Positions 22,467-33,823 of a stretch of 64,000 bases of DNA are shown piece after piece; positions within the stretch are counted from its first letter, which is position 1, and the number at the start of each line of letters is the position of its first letter. This DNA comes from Panicum virgatum. Lineage: Eukaryota; Streptophyta; Magnoliopsida; Poales; Poaceae. The position numbers and the translations under genes are program-made. Under the pieces are notes generated by a model that ran no database searches, was not told the origin of the DNA, and saw only the letters and a list, made by a program, of their open reading frames with translations. The DNA lies in contig NC_053143.1 of the NCBI RefSeq assembly GCF_016808335.1, positions 50,809,441 to 50,873,440 of the forward strand, written 5' to 3'.

Positions 22467-22520
22467 ATCACCACTTGTGAATTGTCCCTTCCATGCAACG
22501 TGTGAATTGTTGCCGGGTAA

Positions 22521-23029
22521 GCACACCTGCAAAAACTGCCCCTCCAAATTACATGCACATGCACCCATACTTCCCTATTCCTCCCAAGCTTGCGATGACC
22601 ATTGAGATTTTGAACCAAATCGTCGGAGGAAATACACGTGTGGGACCAAATTAAACAAATATTTCTCATATATTTAGCTTTCTTGCATGGTGTTGAAACT
22701 CTTATGAAACTCTTATTAAACAAACAGCCTGAATTCCCAACGCTTCCCATTCCAAGCTTGCTGACCTTGATTGCACATATATATAGCACTAAACTAACAG
22801 GAGGACACAGGAGGCCACTGAACATGATAAATGTTGTTTAGCTTTTTTTTTATTTGAGGGGGATAAATGTTGTTTAGCTACCGCTGGAGAAGTAGCTGGC
22901 CTGAAATTTTTTTATTTCTTTTGCAAGACTCTGATTAAGGATGCCGTGGGCCCCATCCTCGACATTATGGGCTACAAATAATTTGGGCTTCTGAGACAGT
23001 TATGGGCCTCAGCCCATCTGCCTCGGTCT
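22521..23029. other. Intergenic; contains one micro-retroposon scar
   Basis: No gene recognised. The Harbinger homology stops near 22520. The scar is at 22825-22879. Confidence 0.45.
22825..22879 (-). mobile_element. Micro-retroposon scar, 18-bp target duplication
   Basis: The 18-mer gataaatgttgtttagct occurs at 22825-22842 and 22862-22879. The 19 bases between are a T run followed by atttgaggg-type sequence, so the A tail is on the minus strand. Confidence 0.75.
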
Positions 23030-23101
23030 TTTTTTATTTTTATATTTTTTATTTTTGTTTTTTACAAAAATATATTTTCGTGTTCGAAATTTATATGAAT
23101 A

Positions 23102-23340
23102 TACCCCGGCCGCCCCGCTGCCGGGCGGCCGGGACCTGGCCGCCCGGCAGCCGGGCGACAGGGGCTTATCTGCAAAAAAAATCGACAAAAAATTGCGCCG
23201 AGGTCCCTGGAGGACTGGCCGCCCGGCAGCGGGGCGGCCAGCCCTCCAGGCCGCCTGGCAGCGGGGCGGCGGGCCCTGGCCGCCCGCCTGGCAGCGGGGC
23301 GGCGGGCCCTGGCCGCCCGCCTGCAGGGCGACCGGTCCCC
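23102..23340. repeat. GC-rich palindromic subterminal repeats, left end
   Basis: Recurring units of the type gccgcccggcagcggggcgg, each nearly self-complementary, are spaced through this block. Matching units in inverted arrangement lie at 28900-29085. They would form strong hairpins. Confidence 0.85.
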
Positions 23341-23343
23341 CCA

Positions 23344-23352
23344 ACCCTATAA
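23344..23352 (+). promoter_or_regulatory. TATA box of PMD gene
   Basis: The sequence ccctataag follows the GC-rich left terminal repeat and precedes a GA-rich leader. A 5' UTR intron probably starts near gactgtaggtaac (about 23485). Confidence 0.45.
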
Positions 23353-23610
23353 GGTGTTGGCTGCCCCTCACCCCTCATTTGCCTCACTAAAAATCCAGAA
23401 AAAAAGAAAAGAGAGGGAGGGAGAGGAGGGGTGAGGGAGAGGCAAAGCGGCGAAGCCCTGCCGGATTTTCAAGCCGGCGACTGTAGGTAACTAAAATTTT
23501 CTATATTTTATAAATAGATTATGTTGTAATTATTTTTTTGAAACAGTAGATTAGCAATCAGTTCAATTATTGTTAGGAGTGATTAGTGTAACAGTAGAAA
23601 TTACAGAAAA

Positions 23611-23781
23611 GGGCCTGGTGCAAGTGGTAGTGCTTGCCGCCTGTGAACCGAGAGGTCACATGTTCGAGCGGTGGTCTCTACACATTGCACGGTGTGTGGG
23701 AAAGACCTCCTGCTAATAACCTCCCCCAGACCCCGCGCAGTCCGGGAGCCTACGGCACTGGGTACGTCCTTTCCTTTTTTT
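23611..23781 (+). mobile_element. tRNA-derived SINE
   Basis: It starts gggcctggtgcaagtggtag, which contains an A-box-like motif. A B-box-like catgttcgagcgg lies about 45 bp further on, and the block ends in a T-rich tail (tttccttttttt). This architecture matches grass p-SINE and Au-type SINEs. Flanking copies of an about 45-bp AT-rich segment lie at 23545-23590 and 23781-23826, longer than a usual target duplication. Confidence 0.65.
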
Positions 23782-24133
23782 AGTAGATTAGCAATCAGTT
23801 TAATTATTATTAGGACTGATTAGTGGTATATTTAGATGTAGTTACTTGTAGTGATTAGCGTTGATATAGTACATTAGCAATCTAATTAATTAATATTAGT
23901 AGTGATTATTGCTAGATTAAATATTAGAAAGTAATAGAAAATTATTAGAGAAGTATTAGAAAGTCTTAAAAATTGTAAGATAATATTAGAATATTTATAA
24001 AATGTTAGAAAATATTAGAAATTATTATGAATTGTTAAAAAATCTTAGAAATTATTTAGGAAATATAAGGAACTATTAGAAATATTTAGATGTGTGTGAT
24101 TGTATTGTATTGTTTTGATCTTACGTGGTAGGT

Positions 24134-26883
24134 ATGGCCGGAGTTACTCCTGCGATGCTGGACCCAACAATAGACTCGGGTCACCGGTCCTTCCTTGCGA
24201 AGGTTCAGCACCAAGAACTAAACGTGCTGCGTTCACGTCCACCTGCAGAGTTGGTTCCTGTAGACCCACGATGGGTGCCCAGGTGATATGTCGTCTATTT
24301 TCTGTTTTTATCCGTTATACATTTCGTTATATAATGTATTAATATTTGTGCAGTATATGATGCAGGCTGAGCGAGGCAGGTCTTCTCACTGTGGCTCGTC
24401 TTGCTGAGAGTGCTTTGGTGAAGCTAGACAGGTCTCTACTTTCAGCTCTCGTTGACAGATGGAGACCTGAGACACACACGTTCCACCTCCCTTGTGGGGA
24501 GATGGCACCGACCCTGCAGGACGTTGCGATGCTGCTTGGTCTTTCTATCACCGGAGACGTTGTCGGGCCTCGCGTGGTACCTTCTACGTGGCTGGAGGAT
24601 CTTGAGGAACGTTTTGCAAGTGTTGCCACCACGATTGATCCTGAAGGTTTCAATGAGCACCCACAGTCGAAAGGCCCTTCCAAGTCATGGCTCCTACAGT
24701 TTCAGGTACAATTTCGTACAAAACGATGTGTTGATGTATTTTATGCTTTGAAATACCTCATGTGTTTCTTATTCTCAATGTTCGTACTTCATTGCAGCCG
24801 GATCTGTTGGCAGCCGATGCTGATGAGTACAGCGTGACTAGATCACTCGAGGCATACCTGCTGTGGTTGTTTGGGTACATCATGTTCAACAACTCACACG
24901 GCCACTGTGTGGATAGGGTGCTTCTGCCCTACGCACAGGAGATCGCCGATGCAGATGAGGATGCCATACCCTTATATAGTTGGGGTACAGCGGTTCTTGT
25001 ATGCACATATCGTGGACTCTGCAAGGCATCATGGTAGAATGATAGGAATGCTGTCCTAACGGGGTGCCCAATTCTGCTACAGCTTTGGTCTTACGAGAGG
25101 ATTGCTATCGGTCGTCCTATGATTGACCAGTCACCGTACAAGCTGGATATGTCCGGTGACACGGAGGACGACAGACCCACCATGGGGACTCTCTAGTACT
25201 CTCGACCGGTATGGACCCGATAAAAATTTAGATTCTATGCATACTATGGTCATACATTGTTCCCTCAATACCTTTCTTATGGACACATAATTTTTATTTT
25301 TGCAGAAAACATGGGCACATGTACAGACCCGGCGGTCTTATCCTGAGTTTGTTGCCGAATTTGATCGATTGACCCCAGAAGACATTGTGTGGGAGCCATA
25401 CAGTCCTTCGGCTATAGCCGCACGTGCACCGCTTGGGATATCTTCGGTGTGCACACAGGACCAGGGCCTATGGATGACTACTGCAGCTTTGGTGTACGAC
25501 ATTGCAGTTGAGGCCCACTGCCCGGATAGAGTCATGAGGCAGTTCGGTCGACGCCAGTCTTTCATTGTGTCTTCAGCGTTGGATCGTGTTCAGCGCCATG
25601 ATCATAGGTAACAAAAATGTATAAGCCCCCACGTACTAATAACGTGAAATTAATTTCTATTTAACATGCAGTTTATAAAGGGCTGTACATCCTTTCTCGA
25701 CAATGTGGGTCACTAGATTACAACCATGGGTGGCTGCGTGGGATGATGCAGGCGAGCAGTTGGCTGAGGATACCGGTCCACACACTGAGCCTTCGTTTCG
25801 GGCATACCTGACCTGGTACGAACCGAAGACTCGTTGCCGTTTGACTTATATTGACATGCATCCACAGCCGCATGTTGTGACTTCGCAGGATCGCTATGGA
25901 CGATACAGGGATGAGGCATTAGCTGGGTGGTGAGTAAATGTTGACGACATTTTCGATCTTTTAAGATTTGTATACTAAGTTTTTTTTTTGTTACAGTTCG
26001 AGGCCTGTAGGTTGCTCGAATTAGATTGCTCACTGAATGTAATGAGGATTCATGGCGGGTCTACGATGAGCATGCCGGCACAACTCGAGGCCTGGACCAC
26101 TCAACATGATAGAGCCCGAGGCATCCTTCAGGCCTTTGGTACGCGGACGGAGTACGAGGATTCCTACGGATCGTCGCAAGCGTCGACGTCGGTTCCTTGT
26201 GGTCCCGTATGGCAGCAGCCTCCCTTATACCACCGACAGTACGAAGGTATGGTGTGATATTTATCAATCCGTATGTTTATATGCAGTATTTAAATACGAC
26301 TCCACACAGGGTACGGGTACCCCGGTTCTCAGCCCTATGGAGGGCCAGGTGCCTCGCAAGGGCTCCATTTCAAGAAACCCAATTTACCTCTATGCCACCA
26401 GCTGAAGGGACTTTAGGTAAATATGTGGTGCATAATTTTATTTGCTTATGTTTTATGGTCGAAGGCTCATGCGTTATTATTTATACACAGGATCACAACA
26501 GTTCACCGGAGCGGGGTCATCTTCGTAACCCCTTATGCCGCCACCAGGAGGATATGAAGGAGTTTCTTCCTATCCACCACCACCTCCACCTGTAACACAG
26601 GGTACGTAGTATAATTTGTACGGAATTTCATTCACGTATTGAATGTTGCTTAAAAAAATTTTTGTGATCTGTAGGGTGGTCTGAAGACAACGACGCGGCC
26701 TCCTTCGACGACTTTACACGGTTGTTTGCTACGCTTGCCCAGGACGATGATCCCAGGTTGTATACACCTGTGGCTTTGTTACGCCGTCCTGCCAGAGACG
26801 TTGGGCTACCGGAGCGTCATAGTTACCCTACAAATCACGTACACGCACAACGTAAGAGAGGTCGGAATGGTAGGGGTGGTTAG
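24134..26883 (+). pseudogene. Plant mobile domain (PMD, MAIN-like) protein gene, broken
   Basis: Exons include 24134-24282, 24366-24705, 24798-25208, 25306-25607, about 25672-25930, about 26000-26249 and several short 3' exons to the stop at 26881-26883. The product starts MAGVTPAMLDPTIDSGHRSF. The PMD core (aminotransferase-like plant mobile domain) follows: ALVDRWRPETHTFHLPCGEM, TLQDVAMLLGLSITGDVV, EAYLLWLFGYIMF, WSYERIAIGRP and GLWMTTAALVYDIAVEAHCP. The C-terminal part is rich in Pro, Tyr and Gly, with a basic end (KRGRNGRGG). PMD proteins occur as host MAIN genes and inside many plant transposons; biochemical role not settled. In-frame stops at 25035-25037 and 25194-25196, and a further stop near 25676, show it is inactive. 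Exon borders after 25608 are approximate. Confidence 0.8.
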
Positions 26884-27661
26884 TTGTTGGCACTTGTTTC
26901 TCTATTGTTATTATGGACTGTTTCGACTGTTCGGATTATGGTTGTTTATGATTGTGGTAGTTTACTTGTCATTTGTTTCTATAGATATTATTGATGTGAA
27001 CTTGTTATGTTTGTGGGTTCCATAATGCTCGTGAAATAATGTAAGTTCTTGCGAATTTTTTCCGTGATTTAATGAAGGACAAGTTAGGTGCGGGAGGAGT
27101 TAGCGGCCGAGATCCCGCCGACGATGATGACGACTACCGCATACAGCGTAAACTTCGTGACACGCTCGTATAGCTCAAAATAGGGACCATAGTGTATCTA
27201 GCTGCGAGTATGAGATCACAGGTTGCCACTGCTCAGCACGGCGATCACGGGTTTCCCATATGTCGCATTGTTTGCCCAGACAAACGTGACAAAAGACGAC
27301 AGCCCAATAGCAGTGCCATTTCACCATTTCAAAAAGATGTGACAACACGGCAACCACACCAGCTCACCTTCAAAACAGTCTCTTGGGCGTGGACGACGGA
27401 ACTGTCATTCTACAGCGAAGGTCTATGGCGTGTAGTGGGGAAGGCGGCATCTAGGCACGATCGACCGAGCGGCAGCGATGCAGTGCTATGAGTCTGCATG
27501 CACTTAGATGCTCTACATGCACAGAGATGCATCGAGTAGTCACTTCGAGAATTGAATCTAGCCTTTTCAGTGTTCGGTCAGCTAGCCTCTTCACTGTGTT
27601 GTCATGTAGGCTTTTCAGGTGCATTTATGCTCCACACTCCGGATATCAAACCTTTGTGCGC

Positions 27662-27670
27662 CTATAAATA
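27662..27670 (+). promoter_or_regulatory. TATA box of GRF gene in the PMD element
   Basis: The sequence ctataaata lies 66 bp before the start codon at 27728, an expected plant spacing. Confidence 0.6.
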
Positions 27671-27727
27671 CTCCGAAGTTTGTGAACTCCCAGCAGCACT
27701 CAAACACCAAAGCTCATTGTATACCCA

Positions 27728-28497
27728 ATGTCTGGAGATGGGTCTAGCGGGAAGAATTACTACGGTTTTGGGAAAGGAAAATGGGGAAGAAAGGGAGACC
27801 CCATAATATGGGAGGGGCCTCTTGGACCTGATTTCTTTCCGGAACCAGTGTTTGAGTTTCCGCCACAGCACAAGAGTGAATTTACCAATGAAACTCCTCT
27901 TCGACAATATGATAACCGTAGAGAACCGTGGCCAAAATGCAGACATGGTGAGGACTGCTTAGTGCAGATGTGCACCGACGGGATGGATGGCGGTCGGCGT
28001 TTCTTCAAATGCCCACACACATGGGTAATACTCGGTTGTTTTATTTCTTTATCTTCATTGAGACACCTTACATGAAATTTATTTTGCAGTCTTCAGATGC
28101 TCCAGAAAACTGTGGTTTTACCAGGTGAGTCGATCCTGCAACAATTGATTCAGTTCAGGAGTTCATCGAGTACCTCCAGATAAAGATCTTTGATCTGGAA
28201 TGTAAGGTGAACCATTACGAGGAAGTGAGCGAGGGTAACAAAGACGACGAAGATGATGATACCAGCAATGCTTTCGCTTCACAGGATGAACCATGCACTA
28301 TTCCTTACTGCAACTGCCCTTGTCACAAGAAGAAGGGCCATGCCCCTCCGGTACCACCGCCTGCACCACCTGCAATGGGTGGATACTGCGGAGAAGGCTC
28401 AACACAGTTTGCTACGTGGGGGTACGGCTACGAGGACTACCTAGTGCTAGTGACATGCTGCATCGTTGTGTTTGTTGTATTTTTTAAAATTACCTAA
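27728..28497 (+). pseudogene. GRF-type zinc-finger gene with one nonsense codon
   Basis: Exons 27728-28024 and 28090-28497 keep frame (235 codons including the final stop). The protein has a glycine-rich start and a P/E-rich stretch. The GRF zinc finger follows: WPKCRHGEDC...GGRRFFKCPHTW, then CGFTR, where the next codon is TGA (28126-28128) in place of the conserved Trp of the C-x-F-x-W-x-D ending. After it come VDPATIDSVQEFIEYLQIK, an acidic segment, a second Cys-rich cluster (CTIPYCNCPCHKK), a Pro-rich stretch and a hydrophobic C-terminal segment (LVTCCIVVFVVFF). The overall plan resembles the shorter GRF gene at 2170-2815. The mutation also creates a gtgagt splice-donor-like site. Confidence 0.8.
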
Positions 28498-28764
28498 GAC
28501 ATGTTAGCTTAGTTCAGAATCTGTTTACCGTAGTTGCAACGGGTTCTACCATGCCACTGCATGTCTGATGTGTGTTTCATTAACATTGTATTATGATGTA
28601 ATTCTCATGGTTTACCTTGTGTAATGCAGTTTTTAGTTCTTAATTCTTACTGTTATATGATGTGTGGTTCACAGTATTCTAGTCTCCAGAAAAAGTCCGA
28701 AAATATTAAAGGCAAGTTCGAAGCTTCATTAGATTGCTTGTGCGTGCGTGGCACCTTGGCACCG

Positions 28765-28820
28765 TGATCTGTGGCGCCAAGACGTGTTATCTCGGCGCCA
28801 CATATTACGGCGCCAACCCT
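28765..28820. repeat. Clustered ggcgcca motifs
   Basis: Three ggcgcca copies occur within about 50 bp (28772, 28794 and 28811), just inside the right GC-rich terminal block of the PMD element. They may be transposase or DNA-binding sites of the element; that is inference. Confidence 0.4.
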
Positions 28821-29401
28821 AGGGTCTATTTCTGCAAAAAGTTACAAAAAGAGCACATATGTGAAATTCTTTCGTGAAAAGGGCTAAATTACAAAAATTA
28901 CGGCCGGTCGCCCCGCAGCCGGGCGGCCTGGGGGGCCGGCCGCCCCGCTGTCGGGCGACCGGCCCCCAGGGAGCTGCGCGCAATTTTTTCCGCGAAATTT
29001 TTTTCAAAAATGTCCCTGCCGCCCCGTTGCCGGGCGGTCACGTCCCGGCCGCCCGGCTGGCCGCCCGGCAGCGGGGCGGCCGGAATATATTGCTGTAAAT
29101 TTCCAAATCGAAAATATATTTTTGTAAAAAATGAAAATAAAAAAACCGCCAGTTATGCCAGCCAGAAGATTGGATGCGCCAATGCCCATGGACTCCAATT
29201 TGTCAACAACTACCAGCTCTACTACTACGGCAGCAGGCAGCAGGCAGCAGGCAGCAGGAGGGCGGCAGCCCACCGATCCCCTGACTGAGATCAGCGAGCA
29301 GGCGATCTCCTCCCCCTCCTCCTTCCCCGACGCCGGCGACCCTGCTCCGACGCCTCATCCGGGATCACCGCTCGACTCCACCTCCTAACTCAGAAGCAGC
29401 C

Positions 29402-32155
29402 ATGGTAACCACCGCACTCGCATCTGATCTTTGACTTCTCGCTAGTACTTGATTCGTTCCCCACTCCAAGATTGCATCTTTAGCACCGTTGGAGGCGCAA
29501 AGCTATAGGTGCTTAGATCCCGCTCTGATTCCCGCTGTATCTGGTACAGAACTACATCATCGGCGCCTTCAAGCCGCCCTGTGACATCTTCGTCACCTTC
29601 TCCGATGAGAGGACCCGGAAACAGGTGCGGTCCGGTCCTCTGCATTTTTCTTGATTTCTCAAGTTACCGTCACAAATTTGTATCGGACCGGCTGCTGGGC
29701 TGATTGATTCGACGGTCTTGTGATTCTTGCAGGTGGCAATCAAGAAGGACAACGGGAAGACGGCCACGGTGCCAGCCTTCCAGAGCCCTGACACCATCGC
29801 CGGAGAGGTAGTGCCAGTGTGTTTTTGATGCGTGTTCATTCTAACCTGTGATTTTGAGTGCTGGGTAAAATTTGTGATGAATTGGTGGTGATCAGGTGTC
29901 CATTGCTCCCGTCCCTGGTAAAAGGCTTGAGCACACCGGTATTAAGATCGAGCTGCTGGGTCAGATAGGTAAATATTTTGCGAGACCCCAACAAATTCTC
30001 CCTTGCCCCACTAATTGATTCTGAATATAAGTGCTTGAATGGCTAAGCTAATTGCATCTGTAGGATGTTGTATTGGCAGGCTTACTGAGTAAGGTTGCTG
30101 AATGTGTGATTGTTGGGGAAAAAAAATTGCTGTGATACACTCATGGTTAGACTTGTGTAAGGCTTACCATGATAAAGTATGAGCAGCGTTGGCAGAGAAA
30201 ATGTAAAATAAAAATGTTAATGCGAATTGCGCCTTCTATTATTTATCTTTCTGATAATATTGTATACAGCAGCTCTTTGATAATTCAGACTCCGCAATAT
30301 TCTAACACTATTGTCTGTGGTCATTTCTATGGCAGAGCTATATTTTGACAGAGGCAATTTCTACGACTTCACTTCATTAGGTAGGTTCTCTCTTGAGTTG
30401 TTTTTTTTTTCAATAGTGTGCTGTACAATAGCCCAATGACCTCGTTTTCTATTGAGATATCCATGTACAACATTTATTTTTGTCTATATGGTATGAACTG
30501 AATCTTGGTAAACTGTTGGGTTTTATATTGTTGAGAAATCATAAGAGACTAAAAGTGCAACTTATGGAAACTTAAAAGCTGCAGTGGTGAAAAAGCTTAG
30601 TTTTTACTCACATCACTCCTTAAAGATTATTAGATATCTAACATAGCACCTCTTGGAGCTAGCTTACTGTCTCTCTGTAAGTCAATCTGATCCTTGAAGT
30701 GCCTGTTTTGTCCATGCAGTGCGCGAGTTAGAGGTTCCTGGTGAGATCTATGAAAGAAAGACTTATCCTTTTGAGTTTGCTACTGTTGAAATGCCATATG
30801 AGACGTATAATGGGACAAATGTCAGATTAAGGTTGGAATGCATCTTAAACTGCTTACACTATGTCGTGCATAGTTTATTACAAGAATAGCTTGCATAATG
30901 TGCAGCATCAGCAACATTGATTACATTATATCTGAAGTATGAACTGCCTATTTCTTGTGCTTGCAGGTACATATTGAAAGTGACAATTGGCAGAAATTAT
31001 GTCGGCAATATTGTCGAAACCCGGGATTTCTGTGTAAGTTTAAACTTCATCTCATACCTCCAACTTGCATAATAGAGATGATTTTAATCTGATTAAATGT
31101 CACATTTTTTTTTGGTATTCTACCCCTTTATGAAATGTTCTTGAATGATCCCAGGAGATTTAAGTTTATGTTCCTATTTTCTACTTCATTTTTAACTTAT
31201 TATTATGTTTTTTTTCTTTTTTTTGCAGGTAAGGAACTATTCTCCCGTTCCCACAATTAACAATAGCATCAAGGTGTGTCGTCATAACTGAATGGCTTAA
31301 CTTATTGATAACTATGAAACTTCATGTTCTGGTAGCATACCAGTAGATTGCCTGGTGAAACAAATGTACAACTAAGAATTTGATCTTCCTTTTCAGATGG
31401 AAGTTGGAATTGAAGATTGCTTGCACATTGAATTTGAGTACAGCAAAAGCAAGTAAGCTCCATAATTGAAGATTAATTTGATGCGTTTTAATGGTCACCA
31501 GAATGGCCAAGTCCAGAATTCTGATTATCTTTCCTATGGATGAAACCTTATTCAGGTACCATCTCAAGGATGTCATTGTAGGGAAGATCTATTTTCTTCT
31601 AGTCAGAATAAAGATAAAGAACATGGAGCTTGAGATTCGTCGGCGTGAATCTACAGGATCTGGTCCTAACACATATGTTGAGACTGAGACACTAGCAAAA
31701 TTTGAGCTGATGGATGGTGCCCCAGTTAGAGGTATTACTATTTTTTTCCTCTTATTTTCTTTTTCAAAAGAAGACATCATGTTCAGGAAAACTTACTGTC
31801 ACTTATTCAGCTCATAACTGTTTAAATGGTAACCTGCATGTAAGCATTGTTTGGTGCAATCTTTTCAAAAAGCATTGTTTGGTGCCCATTAAGACATGTG
31901 CAATGTATTTTCTAAGTAATGCTCCACTTGGTGCTGAATGCTGAGGTTATCAAAAATCATTGTGCAGGAGAATCTATTCCAGTAAGACTATTCTTGACTC
32001 CTTATGAGCTGACCCCAACTTACCGCAATATAAATAATAAGTTCAGCGTCAAGTACTACCTGAATCTAGTCCTTGTTGATGAGGAAGACAGAAGGTATTT
32101 TAAGCAGCAAGAGATCACCATGTATCGCCTTGTAGAAACTCCAGAATCTTCATAG
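29402..32155 (+). CDS. VPS26: Retromer subunit VPS26
   Basis: Eleven coding exons: 29402-29404, 29550-29624, 29733-29807, 29896-29968, 30336-30380, 30720-30831, 30967-31033, 31229-31273, 31397-31452, 31556-31731 and 31968-32155. They total 305 codons, 304 residues, the normal plant VPS26 length. VPS26 is the arrestin-fold subunit of the VPS26-VPS29-VPS35 retromer core that sorts vacuolar receptors from endosomes. Recognisable parts are NYIIGAFKPPCDIFVTFSD, TIAGEVSIAPVPGKRLEHTG, YFDRGNFYDFTSLVRELEVP, ERKTYPFEFATVEMPYETYN, MEVGIEDCLHIEFEYSKSKY, RRRESTGSGPNTYVETETLA, YELTPTYRNINNKFSVKYYL and VDEEDRRYFKQQEIT. The first coding exon is just the ATG at the exon end. No damage seen. A micro-retroposon scar lies in intron 10. 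The gene starts about 250 bp after the right end of the PMD element. Confidence 0.95.
31843..31885 (+). mobile_element. Micro-retroposon scar in VPS26 intron 10
   Basis: The 15-mer agcattgtttggtgc occurs at 31843-31857 and 31871-31885, separated by 13 bases (aatcttttcaaaa). It is intronic and probably neutral. The tail is short, so a simple local duplication is possible. Confidence 0.5.
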
Positions 32156-33380
32156 ATTTGTGTCACTGAGACTTGAAAGCAGCAAGAGGCACACTGTGTG
32201 TTTGTTGCAAAAGAGCACCAGAGAAACTTTGACCCTTTCTTCTGCTTGTACATAATTTTCCTCAAGGGTAATGCAGTCCTATGCACCATGTGATGTTGCT
32301 TTGCTAATTATTACTCCTTTTCATTTATTAATTCAAATCTGCCTGACAGTTGCTGTGAAATTGTTTGGATCAAAGAGTTCTAAACTTGTTTTCTTTCTTG
32401 TCATTGTTGGACATGTTTAGGAGATTCATCGTGTCTATTATAACAATTTGCTGCTTCTTTTTTTCTCATTTGAAAACGATGTCTGTGCATCATTATCTCC
32501 AGATTGTTTGACCTTGTGTCTGATTGTCATTATCACTCGTAGAATTCTGAGCAGTACAACCTTTTCTCACTCTTTTTTATTGGCCCTGACTGGTAGGGTT
32601 CCAGCTCCCATAGTTTCAGATTTGCTCCGCGCGGCGCTGTCAGTGTGGGTGTTTGGCTAGCACAGCAGGTTGGCTCCAGATCCTGAAATGAGGGTGGAAA
32701 GGGTGAGTTGGCGGCGTTTGCTAATCCATACTGTGTGTTTGCTTGTTTTGTGTGCTGGTTTCATCGAATGAACGAGAGGCATTATCTTCCTTTGTAAAGA
32801 GAAATCGTTGCTATTTTCCAATGAAGCTAATTTTTTTTCCAACAAAAATAACATAATGAGCAATGGACACTTACGAGGTTCAAATTAATTTGCTTACAGT
32901 ATGACATGTCTAAATTGATAATCCTGGAGCAGGTATCAAAATAGAGTACATATCCATCACAAGCAAAGACCACAGCAATGGCCAAACGCATCCGTGTTGT
33001 CAAGTCGATCCATTTGAAGCGATTTGTTATAAAACATAAGTACTTGTTTAGCTTAAGAGGACAACACATTTGCATCTCGATTATACTCGCATATTCTCCA
33101 ATACGAAGTTGTGATTTGTGAAGGACCATTGAGTTGCAGGATCATTTTCTCTCTCAAAGAACTGGGGAATTTTGACATGTCTGCTTTCGGCTTATTTCTG
33201 CAAAGGATTATTTATTTTTCTTTCTTAGACATTGCATAGCATTTTTAGAAGCTCGCAAAGGGTATTTTGAGTTGCAGGATTGCAGGCCGATCAGAGTAAC
33301 TTCAACAGATTGATCTTTTTCTTTTCACTTTCTCACTATATAGGGAAATCATCTTGCTCAATTTCAACATATATGGAAGA
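32156..33380. other. VPS26 3' UTR and intergenic
   Basis: The VPS26 3' UTR probably ends within the first few hundred bases. No further gene was recognised. Confidence 0.5.
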
Positions 33381-33381
33381 A

Positions 33382-33600
33382 GTGCTCCAGCAGATTGATT
33401 TTCCCCCCTTTCTATATGAAAAGGGAGATGCAATGTCTCCCCTTTCTATTAGAGATTGGAGAGATATTATTGGGGATTGAGAAAAAATATAGAGGAAAGA
33501 GAGATGAAAAATCAATCTGCTGGAGTATGTTTTTTCAACTTCAATCTCTTATATTGAAAAAAAATGAAAAGAGAAAAAGAGAAAATCAATCAGTTGGAGT
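33382..33600. mobile_element. MITE-like inverted repeat
   Basis: The segment ctccagcagattgatttt (about 33386) is matched in inverted orientation by aaaatcaatctgctggag (about 33508-33525). A second, weaker inverted copy lies at about 33582-33600. The inside is purine-rich and non-coding. Confidence 0.55.
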
Positions 33601-33823
33601 TCTCTCATCACTCGCAAGCTCTCACACTCTTTCTATAGCTGTAGAGAACCCGACCGTGGGGCCCTCCATCCAATCATCCAACCCCACGTCATCTCATGAC
33701 ATGACGCCACGTCGCCATGGTCACCCGCAGCAGCACGCCGCATGATGAAGCTCGCACAGCCTCACATGGTGATTGCTCCACACGCGTCGGTGGTCGCCAC
33801 TCGTCAGTCGACACCCCCACCAA

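Larger units (their letters stand above)
21145..22520 (-). pseudogene. PIF/Harbinger (HARBI1-like) transposase fragment with two insertions
   Basis: On the minus strand three pieces join into one DDE transposase region. 22520-22475 encodes VAWKGQFTS, 22064-21947 encodes GDIGVPTIMLEAV then GVAGSNNDINVLKQSPLFTEV, and 21519-21145 encodes LQGRAPTIQFTVNGTEYNMG, YYLADGIYPEWAAF, DVERAFGVLQKRWAI and VILHNMI before the stop. GSNND and YLADGIYP are hallmark Harbinger motifs. The pieces are separated by a 394-bp hAT element and a 418-bp solo LTR, each with an exact target duplication. The N-terminal part beyond 22520 is missing. Confidence 0.9.
23030..29146 (+). mobile_element. 6.1-kb element with long GC-rich terminal inverted repeats carrying PMD and GRF genes
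   Basis: Left end about 23030-23340 and right end about 28895-29146 are imperfect inverted repeats. Both have an outer T-rich segment, the shared tttacaaaaatatattttcg, then ggccgccccgctgccgggcgg-type blocks, then an AAATTGCG(C/G) spacer region and more GC blocks. Inside are a plant-mobile-domain gene (24134-26883) and a GRF zinc-finger gene (27728-28497), both plus strand and each with its own TATA. No DDE transposase, RT or integrase was recognised. Family assignment (non-canonical MULE or other TIR element) is open. Terminal target duplications were not found. The right end lies about 250 bp from the VPS26 start codon. Confidence 0.65.

Noticed and set aside
23002..23390. Pro/Gly/Arg-rich frames on both strands
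   Set aside because: They translate the palindromic GC-rich terminal repeat of the PMD element.
23611..23781. tRNA gene
   Set aside because: A- and B-box motifs are present, but there is no full cloverleaf and a T-rich tail follows, so it is a SINE.
28126..28154. Possible extra intron using gtgagt in the GRF gene
   Set aside because: The only nearby acceptor (gattcag) would make a 29-base intron, too short for plants. A Trp-to-stop change explains the site.
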